Assembly: GCF_002024165.1 (NCBI RefSeq) | Contig: NZ_MWQN01000003.1 | Coordinates: 806,001 to 870,000, forward strand | Reading direction: 5' to 3' | DNA: 64,000 nucleotides | From: Embleya scabrispora | Lineage (GTDB): Bacteria > Actinomycetota > Actinomycetes > Streptomycetales > Streptomycetaceae | Part shown: positions 8,487 through 17,271 of the stretch, in pieces | Position numbering within the stretch: position 1 is the first letter of the stretch | How the letters are laid out: the number at the start of each line of letters is the position of its first letter | Position numbers and translations under genes: made by a program | The notes under the pieces: generated by a model | Databases searched by the model: none | Told to the model about the DNA's origin: nothing | Seen by the model: the letters and a program-made list of their open reading frames with translations, nothing else

Positions 8487-9538
8487 CGCACCCGTCCCGC
8501 ACACCAGGCAGGCCCTCCCCCGCCGAGGCCGCCACGCCCGCCGAGGCCGACCGCGCCCATCCCGGCGACGACGCGTTCGAACGCGCGCTGGCCCACGACG
8601 TGCACCCCACCCCCGGGCGGCGGCGACTGCTCGAGGAACACCTGATGCGCGAGATCACCGGGGACCCGGCCCAGGCTGCCCGCGCCCCCCGACCGGCACG
8701 GGTGCGGCGCCGACCGTTCCGGCTCGTGGCGCCGCTCGGCGCGACCGGCGCCGTGCTCGCGATCGTGGCCGGCATCGTGCTGCTCGACACGCCCGACCCC
8801 GGCTCGGCCGGGCACACCTCCGCCACCCCTGGCCGGGTCGACTCGGCTGCCCGGCCCACGATTCCCCGGCCGGGACAATTCCTGTACACGGAACTGGAGT
8901 TGTCCTCCTGGACCGACTCGGACGATGTGCCGCAGCGGGTACCGCCGCACTCGCGCAAGCAGTGGGTGTCCCAGGACGGGCGCCGGATGGTCATCGACGA
9001 ACCCGGCGCCGGGCTGAACGGGGTGTCACTCGTGAACGATCCGCCGATGCGCTGGAACTACCTGGAACTGGCCGCGTTGGCCCCGGACCCGGACGTCCTG
9101 ACGGCGACGATCCGACAGCGGAACGAGGAGACGCCGGGAGAGATCGAGCAGGCCGTGTTCGAGGAGATCGCGGGCATCCTGACCCGCGGCGTCGTCCCCC
9201 CGGGGATGTCGAACGCGCTGTTCGAGGCCGCGTCCCGATTGACGGGCGTGGACCGCGCCGAGGACGCCGTCGACGCGCGCGGTCGGCACGGCATCGGGCT
9301 GGCGCGAACCGACCAGCGCGGCGGGATGCGGACGGAACTGGTCTTCGACCCGAACGGCCGGGTCCTCCTCGGCTCGCGCCTGGTGCTGACCCGGCCCCGC
9401 GAGAATCACCCGATCGGGGCCGTCATGGCGACAACGACAGTGCTCGAACGCGACATCATCGACACCATGCCCGGCGAACCGACGGCCGGGACGCACGGCT
9501 CGCACGGGTTGTCGATCGCCCCGACGCCTCGATCGTGA
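8483..9538 (+). CDS. Single-pass membrane protein paired with the ECF sigma factor (CU044_5270-like)
   Basis: The 351-residue protein has a cytoplasmic N-terminus of about 75 residues, one membrane helix LVAPLGATGAVLAIVAGIVL near 76-96, and an extracellular domain starting RPGQFLYTELELSSW. This layout, and its overlap with an ECF sigma factor, match the actinobacterial CU044_5270-type family. I infer an anti-sigma-like or sensor role, but there is no zinc-binding HxxxCxxC anti-sigma motif in the N-terminal part. The extracellular part (RKQWVSQDGRRMVID; ATTTVLERDIIDTMP) resembles surface lipid- or polymer-binding folds only loosely. Confidence 0.75.
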   Translation: MTHPSRTPGRPSPAEAATPAEADRAHPGDDAFERALAHDVHPTPGRRRLLEEHLMREITGDPAQAARAPRPARVRRRPFRLVAPLGATGAVLAIVAGIVLLDTPDPGSAGHTSATPGRVDSAARPTIPRPGQFLYTELELSSWTDSDDVPQRVPPHSRKQWVSQDGRRMVIDEPGAGLNGVSLVNDPPMRWNYLELAALAPDPDVLTATIRQRNEETPGEIEQAVFEEIAGILTRGVVPPGMSNALFEAASRLTGVDRAEDAVDARGRHGIGLARTDQRGGMRTELVFDPNGRVLLGSRLVLTRPRENHPIGAVMATTTVLERDIIDTMPGEPTAGTHGSHGLSIAPTPRS

Positions 9539-9657
9539 CCGGCTTCGCACACGCGCGCGGTCCGGCGCGACAGCGCCCCGACGGCCGTCCACCCGCCGAA
9601 CCGGAACTTCGAACCACGCCATCGAACCGGACCACCGACCCGGAATCCAAGGACGAC

Positions 9658-11478
9658 ATGACCGGCACCACCACACCCACCCTCGCACCCGACGCGGCCC
9701 CGGACGCCACCGCGCCGCCGGAGCCCGCCGCCGGCCCCCACCGCGACCTCACCCGCCGGATCCGACTCCTCGACCACCTCGCCATCGCCCTCCCGGTACT
9801 GATCCTGGCCGTCATGGGGTGGCATCGACGGTGGATCACCGACGACGGGTTGATCTACGTACGCGCGGCCCGACAGATCCTCGCCGGCAACGGGCCGGTG
9901 TACAGCCCCGGCGAGCGCGTCGAGACGTCGACCGGCACGTTGTGGCAGTGGCTGCTGGTGCTGCTCGACGCGTTCGTCCCGGGTGATCCGGCCCGCGTCG
10001 CCGTGTACGCGGGCCTCGTCCTGTCGGTCGCCGGGTTGGGGCTCGCCCTGGCGGGCACCCGTCGGCTGCTGCGCGCGGAAACCGGTCGGGTCCTCGTCCC
10101 CGCCGGCGCGCTCGTCCTGGTCGCGCTGCCCCCGGTCTGGGACTTCGCCACGTCGGGGCTCGAAACCGGTCTGCTCGTCGCCTGGATCGGCCTGTCGTGG
10201 TGGCTGCTGGTCGGGGGCGATCCCCGGGCGTGGTCGACCCGGCACCGGCTCGGCGTCGCGGTCGTGTTCGGGCTCGGATTCCTGATCCGCCCCGAACTGG
10301 TCGCGACCGCGGTGGTGTTCCTGATCGCTCTGGCCATGGTGGCCGAGTCGGGTCGGCGCGCCGTCGTGGTGATGTTCCTGGCCGCCGGCGCGCTTCCCCT
10401 GGCATACCAGATCTTTCGCATGGGCTTCTACGGCCTGCCCTATCCGATGCCCGCCGTCACGAAGAGTGCGACGCGCCTGTACTGGGGGCGAGGCTGGGAC
10501 TATCTCCTCGACTTCGACCGGCCCTACCGCCTGTGGCTGCCCACCCTCCTGATCCTGGCCGTGGTGGTGCTCCTCCTGCTCCGTCGCCGCCCGCACGAGC
10601 GGCGCACGCCGATCCTCGGTGCCGCGCCGGTCGTGGCCGCGCTCGTCCAGGCGTTGTATGTCGTGGGCGTCGGCGGCGACTTCATGCACGGTCGTATGTG
10701 GTTGCCGGTGCTGGTGCTGATCCTGCTGCCGGCCCTGCTCGTGCCCGTGGACCGTCGTGTGGCGGCCGTTCTCGTGCTGGTCCCGGTCTGGGCCGTCTGG
10801 TGCGGCGTGTCGCTGCGGTCCGGTCTGACCACCACCAACGGGCCGCGTCCGGGGGTGTACCAGACCTGGAACGAGCGCATGGTGTACGTGAATTGGACCA
10901 AGACCCCCAATCCCACCACCTCGTACGCGCACAGCGAGACCCTGCCGGGGCTGCGCGCGGAGCTGTTCCGCATGGACGCCGAGGGCCGGCACCTGCTGGT
11001 GCTGGACGGCAACTACCTCTCCCCCGCCGGCGGTATGCCGCCGTTGCCGCTGCGACCCGAAGTGCGGGCCGCCGAGGGCTTGGTGATGGGGCGACTGGGC
11101 GTCGGCGGCGTGGTCACCCCGCTGAGCGGGATCGTGGTGGACGTGTGGGGGCTGAGCAACACGGTCGGCGCGCACATCGAGCGCACCCAACACGTCGCCG
11201 CCGGCCACGAGAAGCTGCTCCCCCTGGCCTGGAACGTCGCCCTGTACGTCGACCCGGCCGCCTGGTCGCGGATCCCGCCGAACGCGGCATCCCCGGAGGA
11301 CATCCGCGCCGCCCGGGCCGCCCTGGACTGCGGCGACCTGAAGGAGTTGGTGCGCTCCACGACGGAGCCGATGACGCCGGGCCGGTTCCTGCGCAACCTG
11401 GGCGGCTCCTTCGACCGCGCCCGGCTGACCATCCCGGCCGACCCGAAGGCGGCGGAACGCAAGTTCTGCCACCGCTGA
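9658..11478 (+). CDS. Multi-pass glycosyltransferase, AftB-like arabinofuranosyltransferase
   Basis: This 606-residue integral membrane protein looks like GT-C enzymes of the AftB (GT89) type, which add terminal arabinofuranose to cell-wall arabinan from decaprenyl-phosphate arabinose. The first loop carries the acidic pair RWITDDGLIYVRAARQIL and the conserved GERVETSTGTLWQWLL. About nine hydrophobic helices follow, with the family motif GVGGDFMHGRMWLPVL in the middle. A soluble domain of ~190 residues ends it (LLVLDGNYLSPAGGMPPL to AAERKFCHR). ATG 9658 has AAGGA at 9649-9653. Streptomycetes lack mycobacterial arabinogalactan, so the acceptor here is unknown; the family call rests on the motifs. 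Confidence 0.7.
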   Translation: MTGTTTPTLAPDAAPDATAPPEPAAGPHRDLTRRIRLLDHLAIALPVLILAVMGWHRRWITDDGLIYVRAARQILAGNGPVYSPGERVETSTGTLWQWLLVLLDAFVPGDPARVAVYAGLVLSVAGLGLALAGTRRLLRAETGRVLVPAGALVLVALPPVWDFATSGLETGLLVAWIGLSWWLLVGGDPRAWSTRHRLGVAVVFGLGFLIRPELVATAVVFLIALAMVAESGRRAVVVMFLAAGALPLAYQIFRMGFYGLPYPMPAVTKSATRLYWGRGWDYLLDFDRPYRLWLPTLLILAVVVLLLLRRRPHERRTPILGAAPVVAALVQALYVVGVGGDFMHGRMWLPVLVLILLPALLVPVDRRVAAVLVLVPVWAVWCGVSLRSGLTTTNGPRPGVYQTWNERMVYVNWTKTPNPTTSYAHSETLPGLRAELFRMDAEGRHLLVLDGNYLSPAGGMPPLPLRPEVRAAEGLVMGRLGVGGVVTPLSGIVVDVWGLSNTVGAHIERTQHVAAGHEKLLPLAWNVALYVDPAAWSRIPPNAASPEDIRAARAALDCGDLKELVRSTTEPMTPGRFLRNLGGSFDRARLTIPADPKAAERKFCHR

Positions 11479-11870
11479 CCCGGGCCGCCGCCGGGACACC
11501 ACCTCGCGAGACCAAGGATCTCCGCAGGTGAACCCGGCGCTCGGCACCATGTCGCGGCCGTGCGTGCTCCGGCGGGCCGCCGGTACCGGTGCTTCCGGAC
11601 CCGTTCGCGCAAGCGGGCCCGCACCCGGCGAGCGAGGACGTCGGCGGATGCCGACGAGCAGGGCGCGGGGCGGGTCGGCGGCCGAGTGTGCGCCGGCCGC
11701 GTCGCCGGAGGCGGCGCGGGCGAGGGGGTTGGTCGAGGAGTACGGGGCCGGCGCCGGGCGTCTCCGGCCGCGCGCCCGTTGACGCCCGGCGGGACCCGAG
11801 TGACGATGGGTCGGGCAGCGGGCGGGTGGCGGCCTCGGCGGATGTGGATCCGGCATGGTGAGGACGACGC
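11479..11870. other. Intergenic region without a recognised gene
   Basis: No supported gene in these 392 bases. Possible readings on either strand are Arg/Gly/Pro-rich and lack a start with a ribosome-binding site. The last bases hold GAGGA (11860-11864), the ribosome-binding site of the LuxR gene. Confidence 0.4.
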
Positions 11871-14780
11871 GTGGCGCACACCGACCGTACGCGAGACGAA
11901 CTGACCGCGCTGGCCCGGGATCGGCTCGCCTCCGGCGGGGTCGTCCTGCACGGCCCGGTCGGAATCGGCAAGTCCCATGTGCTTCGCACACTGCTCGCCG
12001 GCGACCGGGGCGCACCGCTGTTGCGGACCGAACCAGCGGCCGCGGAGCGGAAGTTGGCCTTCTCCACGCTCGCCGACCTGCTCGATCCGGTCACCGACGA
12101 AGTGTTGCGCGCACTGCCCGTACCGCAACGCTCGGCCCTACGGGTCGTGTTGTGCCGAGAACCGGCCGAACCGGGCGGACCGGATCCGCTGGCGTTGCGT
12201 CTGGGTACGCTCGCGGTATTGCGCGCGTTGTCCGCGTCCACTCCGGCGCTGGTGGCGATCGACGGTGCGCAGTGGGTGGATCCGGCCAGTGCCGAGGTGC
12301 TGACGTTCGTCGCCCGGCGCCTGGATCCCGCGCGCGTACGCGTGGTCGTCGCCGAGACCACGGATCCGCCGGCCGGGCCGATCCACGGCGGCCGATTCTG
12401 TCCCGGCGACCTGCTCGAACTCGAACTCCCGCCGCTGAGCCTGGCGGAGACCCGCGATCTCCTCGACCGAACCGACCGAACCGTCGGGCCCGCCGGCTCC
12501 ATCGGAGCCGTCGGTCCCGACGATCCGACGGACGAACGCCCCCTGCCCCACTGGCTCGGCCGGCAGGTGCATCGGGCCGGCGCGGGCAACCCGATGTACA
12601 CGCTCGAACTCGCTCGCGCACTACGCCGATTGGACCGGTTCCCGGCTCGCGATCAACCGTTGCCCGTGCCCGATCGGCTGCGCCGACTGCTCACCACCCG
12701 CCTGGAGGGTTGGTCGACCGACGCCCGCTGGTTGTTGCTGCTCGCCGGGGCCGCCGCCCGTCCCACCATCGCGACGCTGCGGGCGGCGGCCGGTTTCGTG
12801 CCCGCGGCGCACGACGCGCCGATCCACACGGCGGACCCGAGCGGGGACGATCCGGTCCGGCGCACCGTCGCGGAAGCGACCGCGGCAGGCGTCCTCGACG
12901 TGGGCGAGGATGGCGATCGACTGCGGTTCGTCCACCCGCTGTTCGCCGCCGCGCTGTACGACGGCGGCACCGCGGAGGAGCGCCGCGCCGCGCATGCCGC
13001 GCTCGCCGAGGTGTGCGGCGAACCGATCGAACGGGCCCGCCATCTGGCCCTGGCCCTGCCCGGTCCGGACGAACGGGTGGCCGGCACGCTGATGGCCGCC
13101 GCCGAACAGGCCCGCCGCCGGGGCATGCCCGACGAGGCCGCCGCGCTGGCCCGCCTCGCCGTGGCGCGTACCCCGGACGAGCACGCCGACCGCAGATGCG
13201 AACGCAGCCTCGACGGCGCCGCACACGCCTACGCGGCCACCGACTACGAGCTGTGTCGCGAACTGGCCGGTCACGTCTTCGCCCTCGGCCCCGCCCCCGC
13301 GCAACGCGTCCGGGCCTGCATCCTGATCATCAACGCGGCCAACCAGGCGCTGCACGATCTGGACGAGGTGTTCGCGGAGGCGTTCGCCCAGGTCGGCGAC
13401 GACACGTGCGGGCGGGCTCGGCTGCACTATCTGCGCGCGTGCAAGGCGCACATCAGCGACGGCGACTCGGCGATCGCCTGGGCCGAGGCGGCGCGCGCCG
13501 CGACGCTCGCCCGGCGTGGCGGCGACCACTCCACCGAGCAGGTGGCGCTCGCCCTCCAGGCGTTCGTGGGCACCCTCCAGGGCCGGCCGAACGCGCGCGA
13601 ACCGCTGACCCGGGCGCTGGCCCGGCCGCAGGACGCCGGACCGACCGGCAGCCACAACGGTCCTCGCGGGGTCAAGGCACGGTTGGACTTCTTCGCCGAC
13701 CGGCTCGTCGACGCCGCGGCCGAACTCGACCGCATGTTGCGCCGGGCCAAGGAATCCGACGACGCGGAGGAGAAGGTGTTCCTGCTCTGCGCCAAGGTCG
13801 ACGTGGATGTTCGGGCGGGGCGGTGCGCTCAGGCGTTGTCGGCCGGGCACGAGGCGTTGCGGGTGGCTCGGGAGATCGGCGCGCAGCTCGGTCCGGCGTA
13901 CTATGCGGCGGCGGTGGCCGAGGCGGCCGGGGGCGACCCGGCCCGGGGCGCGGAACTGGCCCGCGAGGGCGTACGCGTGGGTCGGTCCGAGCAGGATCAG
14001 GTGTATCTGCCGTTGGCGCTGTGCATCCTGGGGCAGATCCAGTATCGGCTGCGCGATCCGGTCGCGGCGGTGGGTTGCCTGAGTCGGGCCCGTACGATCG
14101 CCGGGCGGCGCGGCATCGTGGATCCGGCGGCGATCCCGTGGGGCGTGGATCTGGCCGAGGCGCTGGTGGCGGTGGGCGATCACGATCAGGCGCGCGCGGT
14201 GGTGGCCGAGGTCGGCGAGGCCGCGCAACGGTTGGGCCGTGACGGGGTGTTCGCGTCGTTGTCCCGGGCCGACGCCCTGGTCAGGGGCGAGTCCGGCGAC
14301 CTCGCCGGGGCAGCCGAGTGCCTGCGGGCGGCGGCCGAGCGGCATCGCGAACTGGGCCTGCCGATGGAGCACGGCCGCGACCTGTTGGCGCTCGGTGTCG
14401 TGGAGTTGCGCCGCCGGCATCCGGCGGCGGCGCTGGCCGCGTGGCGCGGCGCGGAGTTGGCGTTCGTACGCGTCGCGGCGCGTCCGTGGCTGGATCAGGT
14501 CCGTACCGAGTTGGAGCGGGTGACCTTCGCGGACGACCCGGCCGCGGGTCGTACGGCCGCCGAGGCGCGCACGCGGGCGTTGACGCCGGCGGAGCATCGG
14601 GTCGCGGAGATGGTCGGCGACGGCGCGACCAACCGCGAGATCGCCACCCGCCTGTTCCTGTCCGCCAAGACGGTCGAGTCCACGCTGACCCGGGTGTACC
14701 GCAAGCTCGGGATCCGCTCGCGCGCCGAGCTGATCCGCCTCTCCCTGGGTGCGAACGGCGAGTCCCACCAGGGGGAATAG
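11871..14780 (+). CDS. LuxR-family transcriptional regulator of the LAL (large ATP-binding) type
   Basis: At 969 residues this is a standard-size LAL regulator. The N-terminal AAA/NACHT-like ATPase has Walker A GPVGIGKSHVLR (about residues 25-36) and Walker B ALVAIDGAQWVDPA (about 125-138). A long TPR-like middle region (AVGCLSRARTIAGRRG, QARAVVAEVGEAAQRLG) leads to the C-terminal LuxR helix-turn-helix LTPAEHRVAEMVGDGATNRE then TVESTLTRVYRKLGI. Such proteins activate transcription after ligand-driven ATP binding and often sit in metabolite or sugar clusters. Here no obvious target operon is adjacent, so the regulon is unknown. The GTG at 11871 has GAGGA six bases upstream. Confidence 0.92.
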   Translation: MAHTDRTRDELTALARDRLASGGVVLHGPVGIGKSHVLRTLLAGDRGAPLLRTEPAAAERKLAFSTLADLLDPVTDEVLRALPVPQRSALRVVLCREPAEPGGPDPLALRLGTLAVLRALSASTPALVAIDGAQWVDPASAEVLTFVARRLDPARVRVVVAETTDPPAGPIHGGRFCPGDLLELELPPLSLAETRDLLDRTDRTVGPAGSIGAVGPDDPTDERPLPHWLGRQVHRAGAGNPMYTLELARALRRLDRFPARDQPLPVPDRLRRLLTTRLEGWSTDARWLLLLAGAAARPTIATLRAAAGFVPAAHDAPIHTADPSGDDPVRRTVAEATAAGVLDVGEDGDRLRFVHPLFAAALYDGGTAEERRAAHAALAEVCGEPIERARHLALALPGPDERVAGTLMAAAEQARRRGMPDEAAALARLAVARTPDEHADRRCERSLDGAAHAYAATDYELCRELAGHVFALGPAPAQRVRACILIINAANQALHDLDEVFAEAFAQVGDDTCGRARLHYLRACKAHISDGDSAIAWAEAARAATLARRGGDHSTEQVALALQAFVGTLQGRPNAREPLTRALARPQDAGPTGSHNGPRGVKARLDFFADRLVDAAAELDRMLRRAKESDDAEEKVFLLCAKVDVDVRAGRCAQALSAGHEALRVAREIGAQLGPAYYAAAVAEAAGGDPARGAELAREGVRVGRSEQDQVYLPLALCILGQIQYRLRDPVAAVGCLSRARTIAGRRGIVDPAAIPWGVDLAEALVAVGDHDQARAVVAEVGEAAQRLGRDGVFASLSRADALVRGESGDLAGAAECLRAAAERHRELGLPMEHGRDLLALGVVELRRRHPAAALAAWRGAELAFVRVAARPWLDQVRTELERVTFADDPAAGRTAAEARTRALTPAEHRVAEMVGDGATNREIATRLFLSAKTVESTLTRVYRKLGIRSRAELIRLSLGANGESHQGE

Positions 14781-15056
14781 CCGCGCTCCGCGGTTGGTCG
14801 CGGCATCGAGGGGGGCTCGGGGGAACCCCCTGCTTTGCGTCCGGGGGGTTCCGGAGCGGAGCGCGAGGGATCAGCGTTGCCGGTGTTCCCCCGCACGACC
14901 GGCGAGGGACTTCCTCCGCGTCCCGGACGACTCATCGCGCGCGTCGTCCGGGATGTCCGGCACCGCGTGTCCCGTTCCGTTCGCGGTGCCCCCTCGCCGG
15001 TCGCGTCCCCCTCGATCTCCGTCCGGTGCCCCCGCACCGGACGAGAAGGAGACCCG

Positions 15057-15740
15057 ATGACTCTGCGGAATCCCGGTACGGTTCGAAGCGCCGCGAACCT
15101 GCCGGTCACGCCGTCGCGGCGCTGGAAGTCGGTCTGTGCCGCGGTGACCGCCGCGCTGTGTCTGGCCGTTCCGTTGGCCGGCACCGCGTCGGCGGCACCG
15201 GCCGGGCCGTCCGTCGCCGCGCCCCTGAAGGTCGCCCCGGGTGGTCCGCACGCCGCTTACGGTGCACGGCAGTTGGCCCTCACCGAACTGACCCAGGTGC
15301 AGAACCAGTGGTGCTGGGCGGCCACCGGACTGTCCGTGGCCAGGTATCTCGGTCGCGGTCTGAACACCAGTCAGAACACCTTCTGCGACTACGCCCGCGG
15401 CCTGCCCACCAACTACCAGTGCCCGAACCAGCCCGGCGAGCTGAGCGACGTACAGCGGGCCTGGTCCCGCCTCGGCATGCGACCGGGGCGGGTCGCCGGA
15501 ACGCTGAGCCTCGGCACGGTGGCGTCATCGATCGACGCCAACTCGCCGATCGTGGTGGGCATCTACTGGACCGCGGGTGGCGGGCACGCGAACGTCCTGT
15601 ACGGCTACGACGCGGACAACGGAACGCTGATGTACTCCGACCCGTGGCCGTCCAGTCAGCGCTACGGCGAGATGGATTACAACTCGTACGTCAGCAACTA
15701 CGAGTTCCAGTGGGCCGAGTCGCTGTACGGAGAGGCGTGA
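15057..15740 (+). CDS. Secreted papain-like cysteine protease (C70/AvrRpt2-type)
   Basis: The 227-residue protein has a Sec signal peptide (helix VCAAVTAALCLAVPLAGTASA, cleavage near residue 46). The mature domain has the nucleophile motif TQVQNQWCWAATGLSVARYL, the catalytic His in GGGHANVLYGYD and Asp/Asn candidates in TLMYSDPWPSSQRYGEMDYN. This is the peptidase C70 pattern known from the plant-pathogen effector AvrRpt2 and from secreted proteins of actinobacteria. An excellent ribosome-binding site, AAGGAG at 15046-15051, fixes ATG 15057. The next gene follows within six bases, so the two are probably one operon. Cysteines in NTFCDY and NYQCPNQ could form a disulfide. Confidence 0.82.
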   Translation: MTLRNPGTVRSAANLPVTPSRRWKSVCAAVTAALCLAVPLAGTASAAPAGPSVAAPLKVAPGGPHAAYGARQLALTELTQVQNQWCWAATGLSVARYLGRGLNTSQNTFCDYARGLPTNYQCPNQPGELSDVQRAWSRLGMRPGRVAGTLSLGTVASSIDANSPIVVGIYWTAGGGHANVLYGYDADNGTLMYSDPWPSSQRYGEMDYNSYVSNYEFQWAESLYGEA

Positions 15741-15745
15741 GTGTG

Positions 15746-16621
15746 ATGACCGACATCTTCCGTTCCCGGCCCGACCACTTCCGCGCGCCCGTTCGGCGCG
15801 TCGGGGTGTTGGCCACCGTCGGTATCGGTGCGTTGCTGTTCCTCGCACCGACCGCGTCGGCCGCCGGTGACGCCGCCCTGACCGGTGGCGCGCCGACGGC
15901 CGCCGACCGGAACGCGGCGCAGCAGGCTCTGGTCTCCCCCGAGACCACGAACCGGCTGGCGACCTTCTTCGTCCACCTCGACCAGCGTGCGACCGCGCAA
16001 AACGGCGCGGTGGTCCAGTCGAAGGTCGCTCCCGAGGCCGCGGCGGCGCAGGCCCCGCAGCTCGTGGGCGCCGCGGTTCCGGTGTACTCGCTCAACGCGG
16101 ACTTCGTGCGCGGCGGCAACCCGTCGGCGCCGGTGGCCAATTTCGCCTACCTCGCCACCGAGGCCCGTTCGGCCGCCGGGGTCGAGGCGACCGTGTGGAC
16201 GGTGCGCGACCGCACCTCGGGCGCGTGGCGGGTCACCAACGTGCTGTCGGGTGCCGACGAGGTCGGCTATGCCCGCCAGGCGGGCGGAGACGCGGTGTTC
16301 ACCGAACCGCAGATCGCGGCCTGGTACCGGGTGCACGAAGGTCGCGTCCTGCCGCTGAACCCGGCCGCGCAGCAATCGGTCGGCCCGAACGGCGCGACTC
16401 TCGACGACTATCGCAGGCTCGTACACGACCGGTACGCCGACAAGTTGCCCGGGTCGACGTACCAACGCGACGGCAAGTTGGGCGGCTTCGCGGCCACGCC
16501 GAGCACACATCACGGCGGATCCTCGGCGGCCGACATCGTGCTGCCGGCGAGTGCGGCCGGCGTGCTGGTCCTGGGCGCCGGCACCCTGGTGATCCGTCGC
16601 CGCCGGTCGGCAACGGCCTGA
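15746..16621 (+). CDS. Secreted, C-terminally membrane-anchored surface protein, function unknown
   Basis: I do not recognise the central domain. The 291-residue product has a signal peptide (VGVLATVGIGALLFLAPTASA), an extracellular domain with PVYSLNADFVRGGNPSAPVA, VWTVRDRTSGAWRVTNVLSG and LDDYRRLVHDRYADKLPGS, then a C-terminal hydrophobic helix ASAAGVLVLGAGTLVI followed by RRRRS. That helix plus positive tail resembles a sortase-type anchor, but no LPxTG is present. GGAGAGG at 15729-15735 serves either the GTG at 15743 or the ATG at 15746; I give the ATG. It starts five bases after the C70 protease stops, so it may be that enzyme's partner, inhibitor or substrate. Confidence 0.72.
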   Translation: MTDIFRSRPDHFRAPVRRVGVLATVGIGALLFLAPTASAAGDAALTGGAPTAADRNAAQQALVSPETTNRLATFFVHLDQRATAQNGAVVQSKVAPEAAAAQAPQLVGAAVPVYSLNADFVRGGNPSAPVANFAYLATEARSAAGVEATVWTVRDRTSGAWRVTNVLSGADEVGYARQAGGDAVFTEPQIAAWYRVHEGRVLPLNPAAQQSVGPNGATLDDYRRLVHDRYADKLPGSTYQRDGKLGGFAATPSTHHGGSSAADIVLPASAAGVLVLGAGTLVIRRRRSATA

Positions 16622-16676
16622 TCCCGCCGCTCGATCCGCGCTCCGTGCGGCCACCCGACCGCCACGGACCCGAATC

Positions 16677-16711
16677 CCACCGCCCCGCGGGCCGAAGTCG
16701 CGGGGCGGTGG
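16677..16711 (+). terminator. Hairpin terminator after the C70 protease operon
   Basis: A perfect 13-bp stem, CCACCGCCCCGCG (16677-16689) and CGCGGGGCGGTGG (16699-16711), with a 9-base loop. It lies 56 bases after the stop at 16621 and could also serve the convergent gene ending at 16773. Confidence 0.7.
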
Positions 16712-16772
16712 CCGTTTGCCCGGGGGCGGATCGCGGTCGCGCTCGACCCGGGCCCGGCCGTTCGTGCGGGCT

Positions 16773-17045
16773 CTATCGGCCGGCGTACGCGCAGGCTCGG
16801 GCGGCGATCGTCGCGGGGACGCCCTCGACGCCGGTGAGCAGGGATGCGCAGGTAGCCGCTCCGGCGGGGCCGTTGGCACCGTACCCGCAGGCGGTGCCGG
16901 TGATCATCGAGGTGTATCCCTCCACGGCGAGGTAGGCGACGCAGTCGGCCGGGGCGGCCTGTGCGGCGGGTGCGGCGGCGGCGAGACCACCGAGAGCAAC
17001 GGCCAGGATTCCGGTTGTTGCGGCGATCCGACGGGACAAGCGCAT
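16773..17045 (-). CDS. Small secreted four-cysteine protein
   Basis: A 90-residue product with a Sec signal peptide (MRLSRRIAATTGILAVALGG, cleavage after about AQA at residue 30) and a mature part of about 60 residues with four cysteines: DCVAYLAVEGY, TACGYGANGP, ATCASLLTGV and RACAYAGR. The even spacing suggests two disulfides. Similar tiny secreted proteins of unknown role are common in streptomycetes. GGGAG precedes the ATG by four bases. No function can be assigned. Confidence 0.7.
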   Translation of the reverse strand: MRLSRRIAATTGILAVALGGLAAAAPAAQAAPADCVAYLAVEGYTSMITGTACGYGANGPAGAATCASLLTGVEGVPATIAARACAYAGR

Positions 17046-17216
17046 GGGACTCCCGTTTCCTCGGTCACGAACGCGAACGGGCCGATACCCGCGATGCTTC
17101 GGGCGGTCACACGAGCCGAAACGGCGGCGGCCCGCCCGTCACCGTAGGTCGTTGCCGCGCCCCGGGACAAGGCTCGAATCGGCCGGACAGGGTGAGCATC
17201 CGGTGGCGGAGGCGCG

Positions 17217-17256
17217 GATCGCCCGCCCCGGGCGAGTGCCTTCGGGGCGGGCGATC
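17217..17256 (-). terminator. Hairpin terminator downstream of 17272-18129
   Basis: A perfect 14-bp stem, GATCGCCCGCCCCG (17217-17230) and CGGGGCGGGCGATC (17243-17256), with a 12-base loop, 15 bases past the stop of the minus-strand gene. Confidence 0.7.
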
Positions 17257-17271
17257 GCACATGCCGCCGGG

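Noticed and set aside
9406..12015. An 869-codon minus-strand frame spanning the glycosyltransferase gene
   Set aside because: Low-complexity Gln/Arg/Gly composition and no start site; the plus strand encodes a coherent membrane protein.
12621..14768. A 715-codon open frame on the strand opposite the LuxR gene
   Set aside because: It is the antisense image of a high-GC gene. The plus-strand protein has clear Walker and helix-turn-helix motifs, while the opposite reading is Arg/Gly/Pro-rich without any motif.
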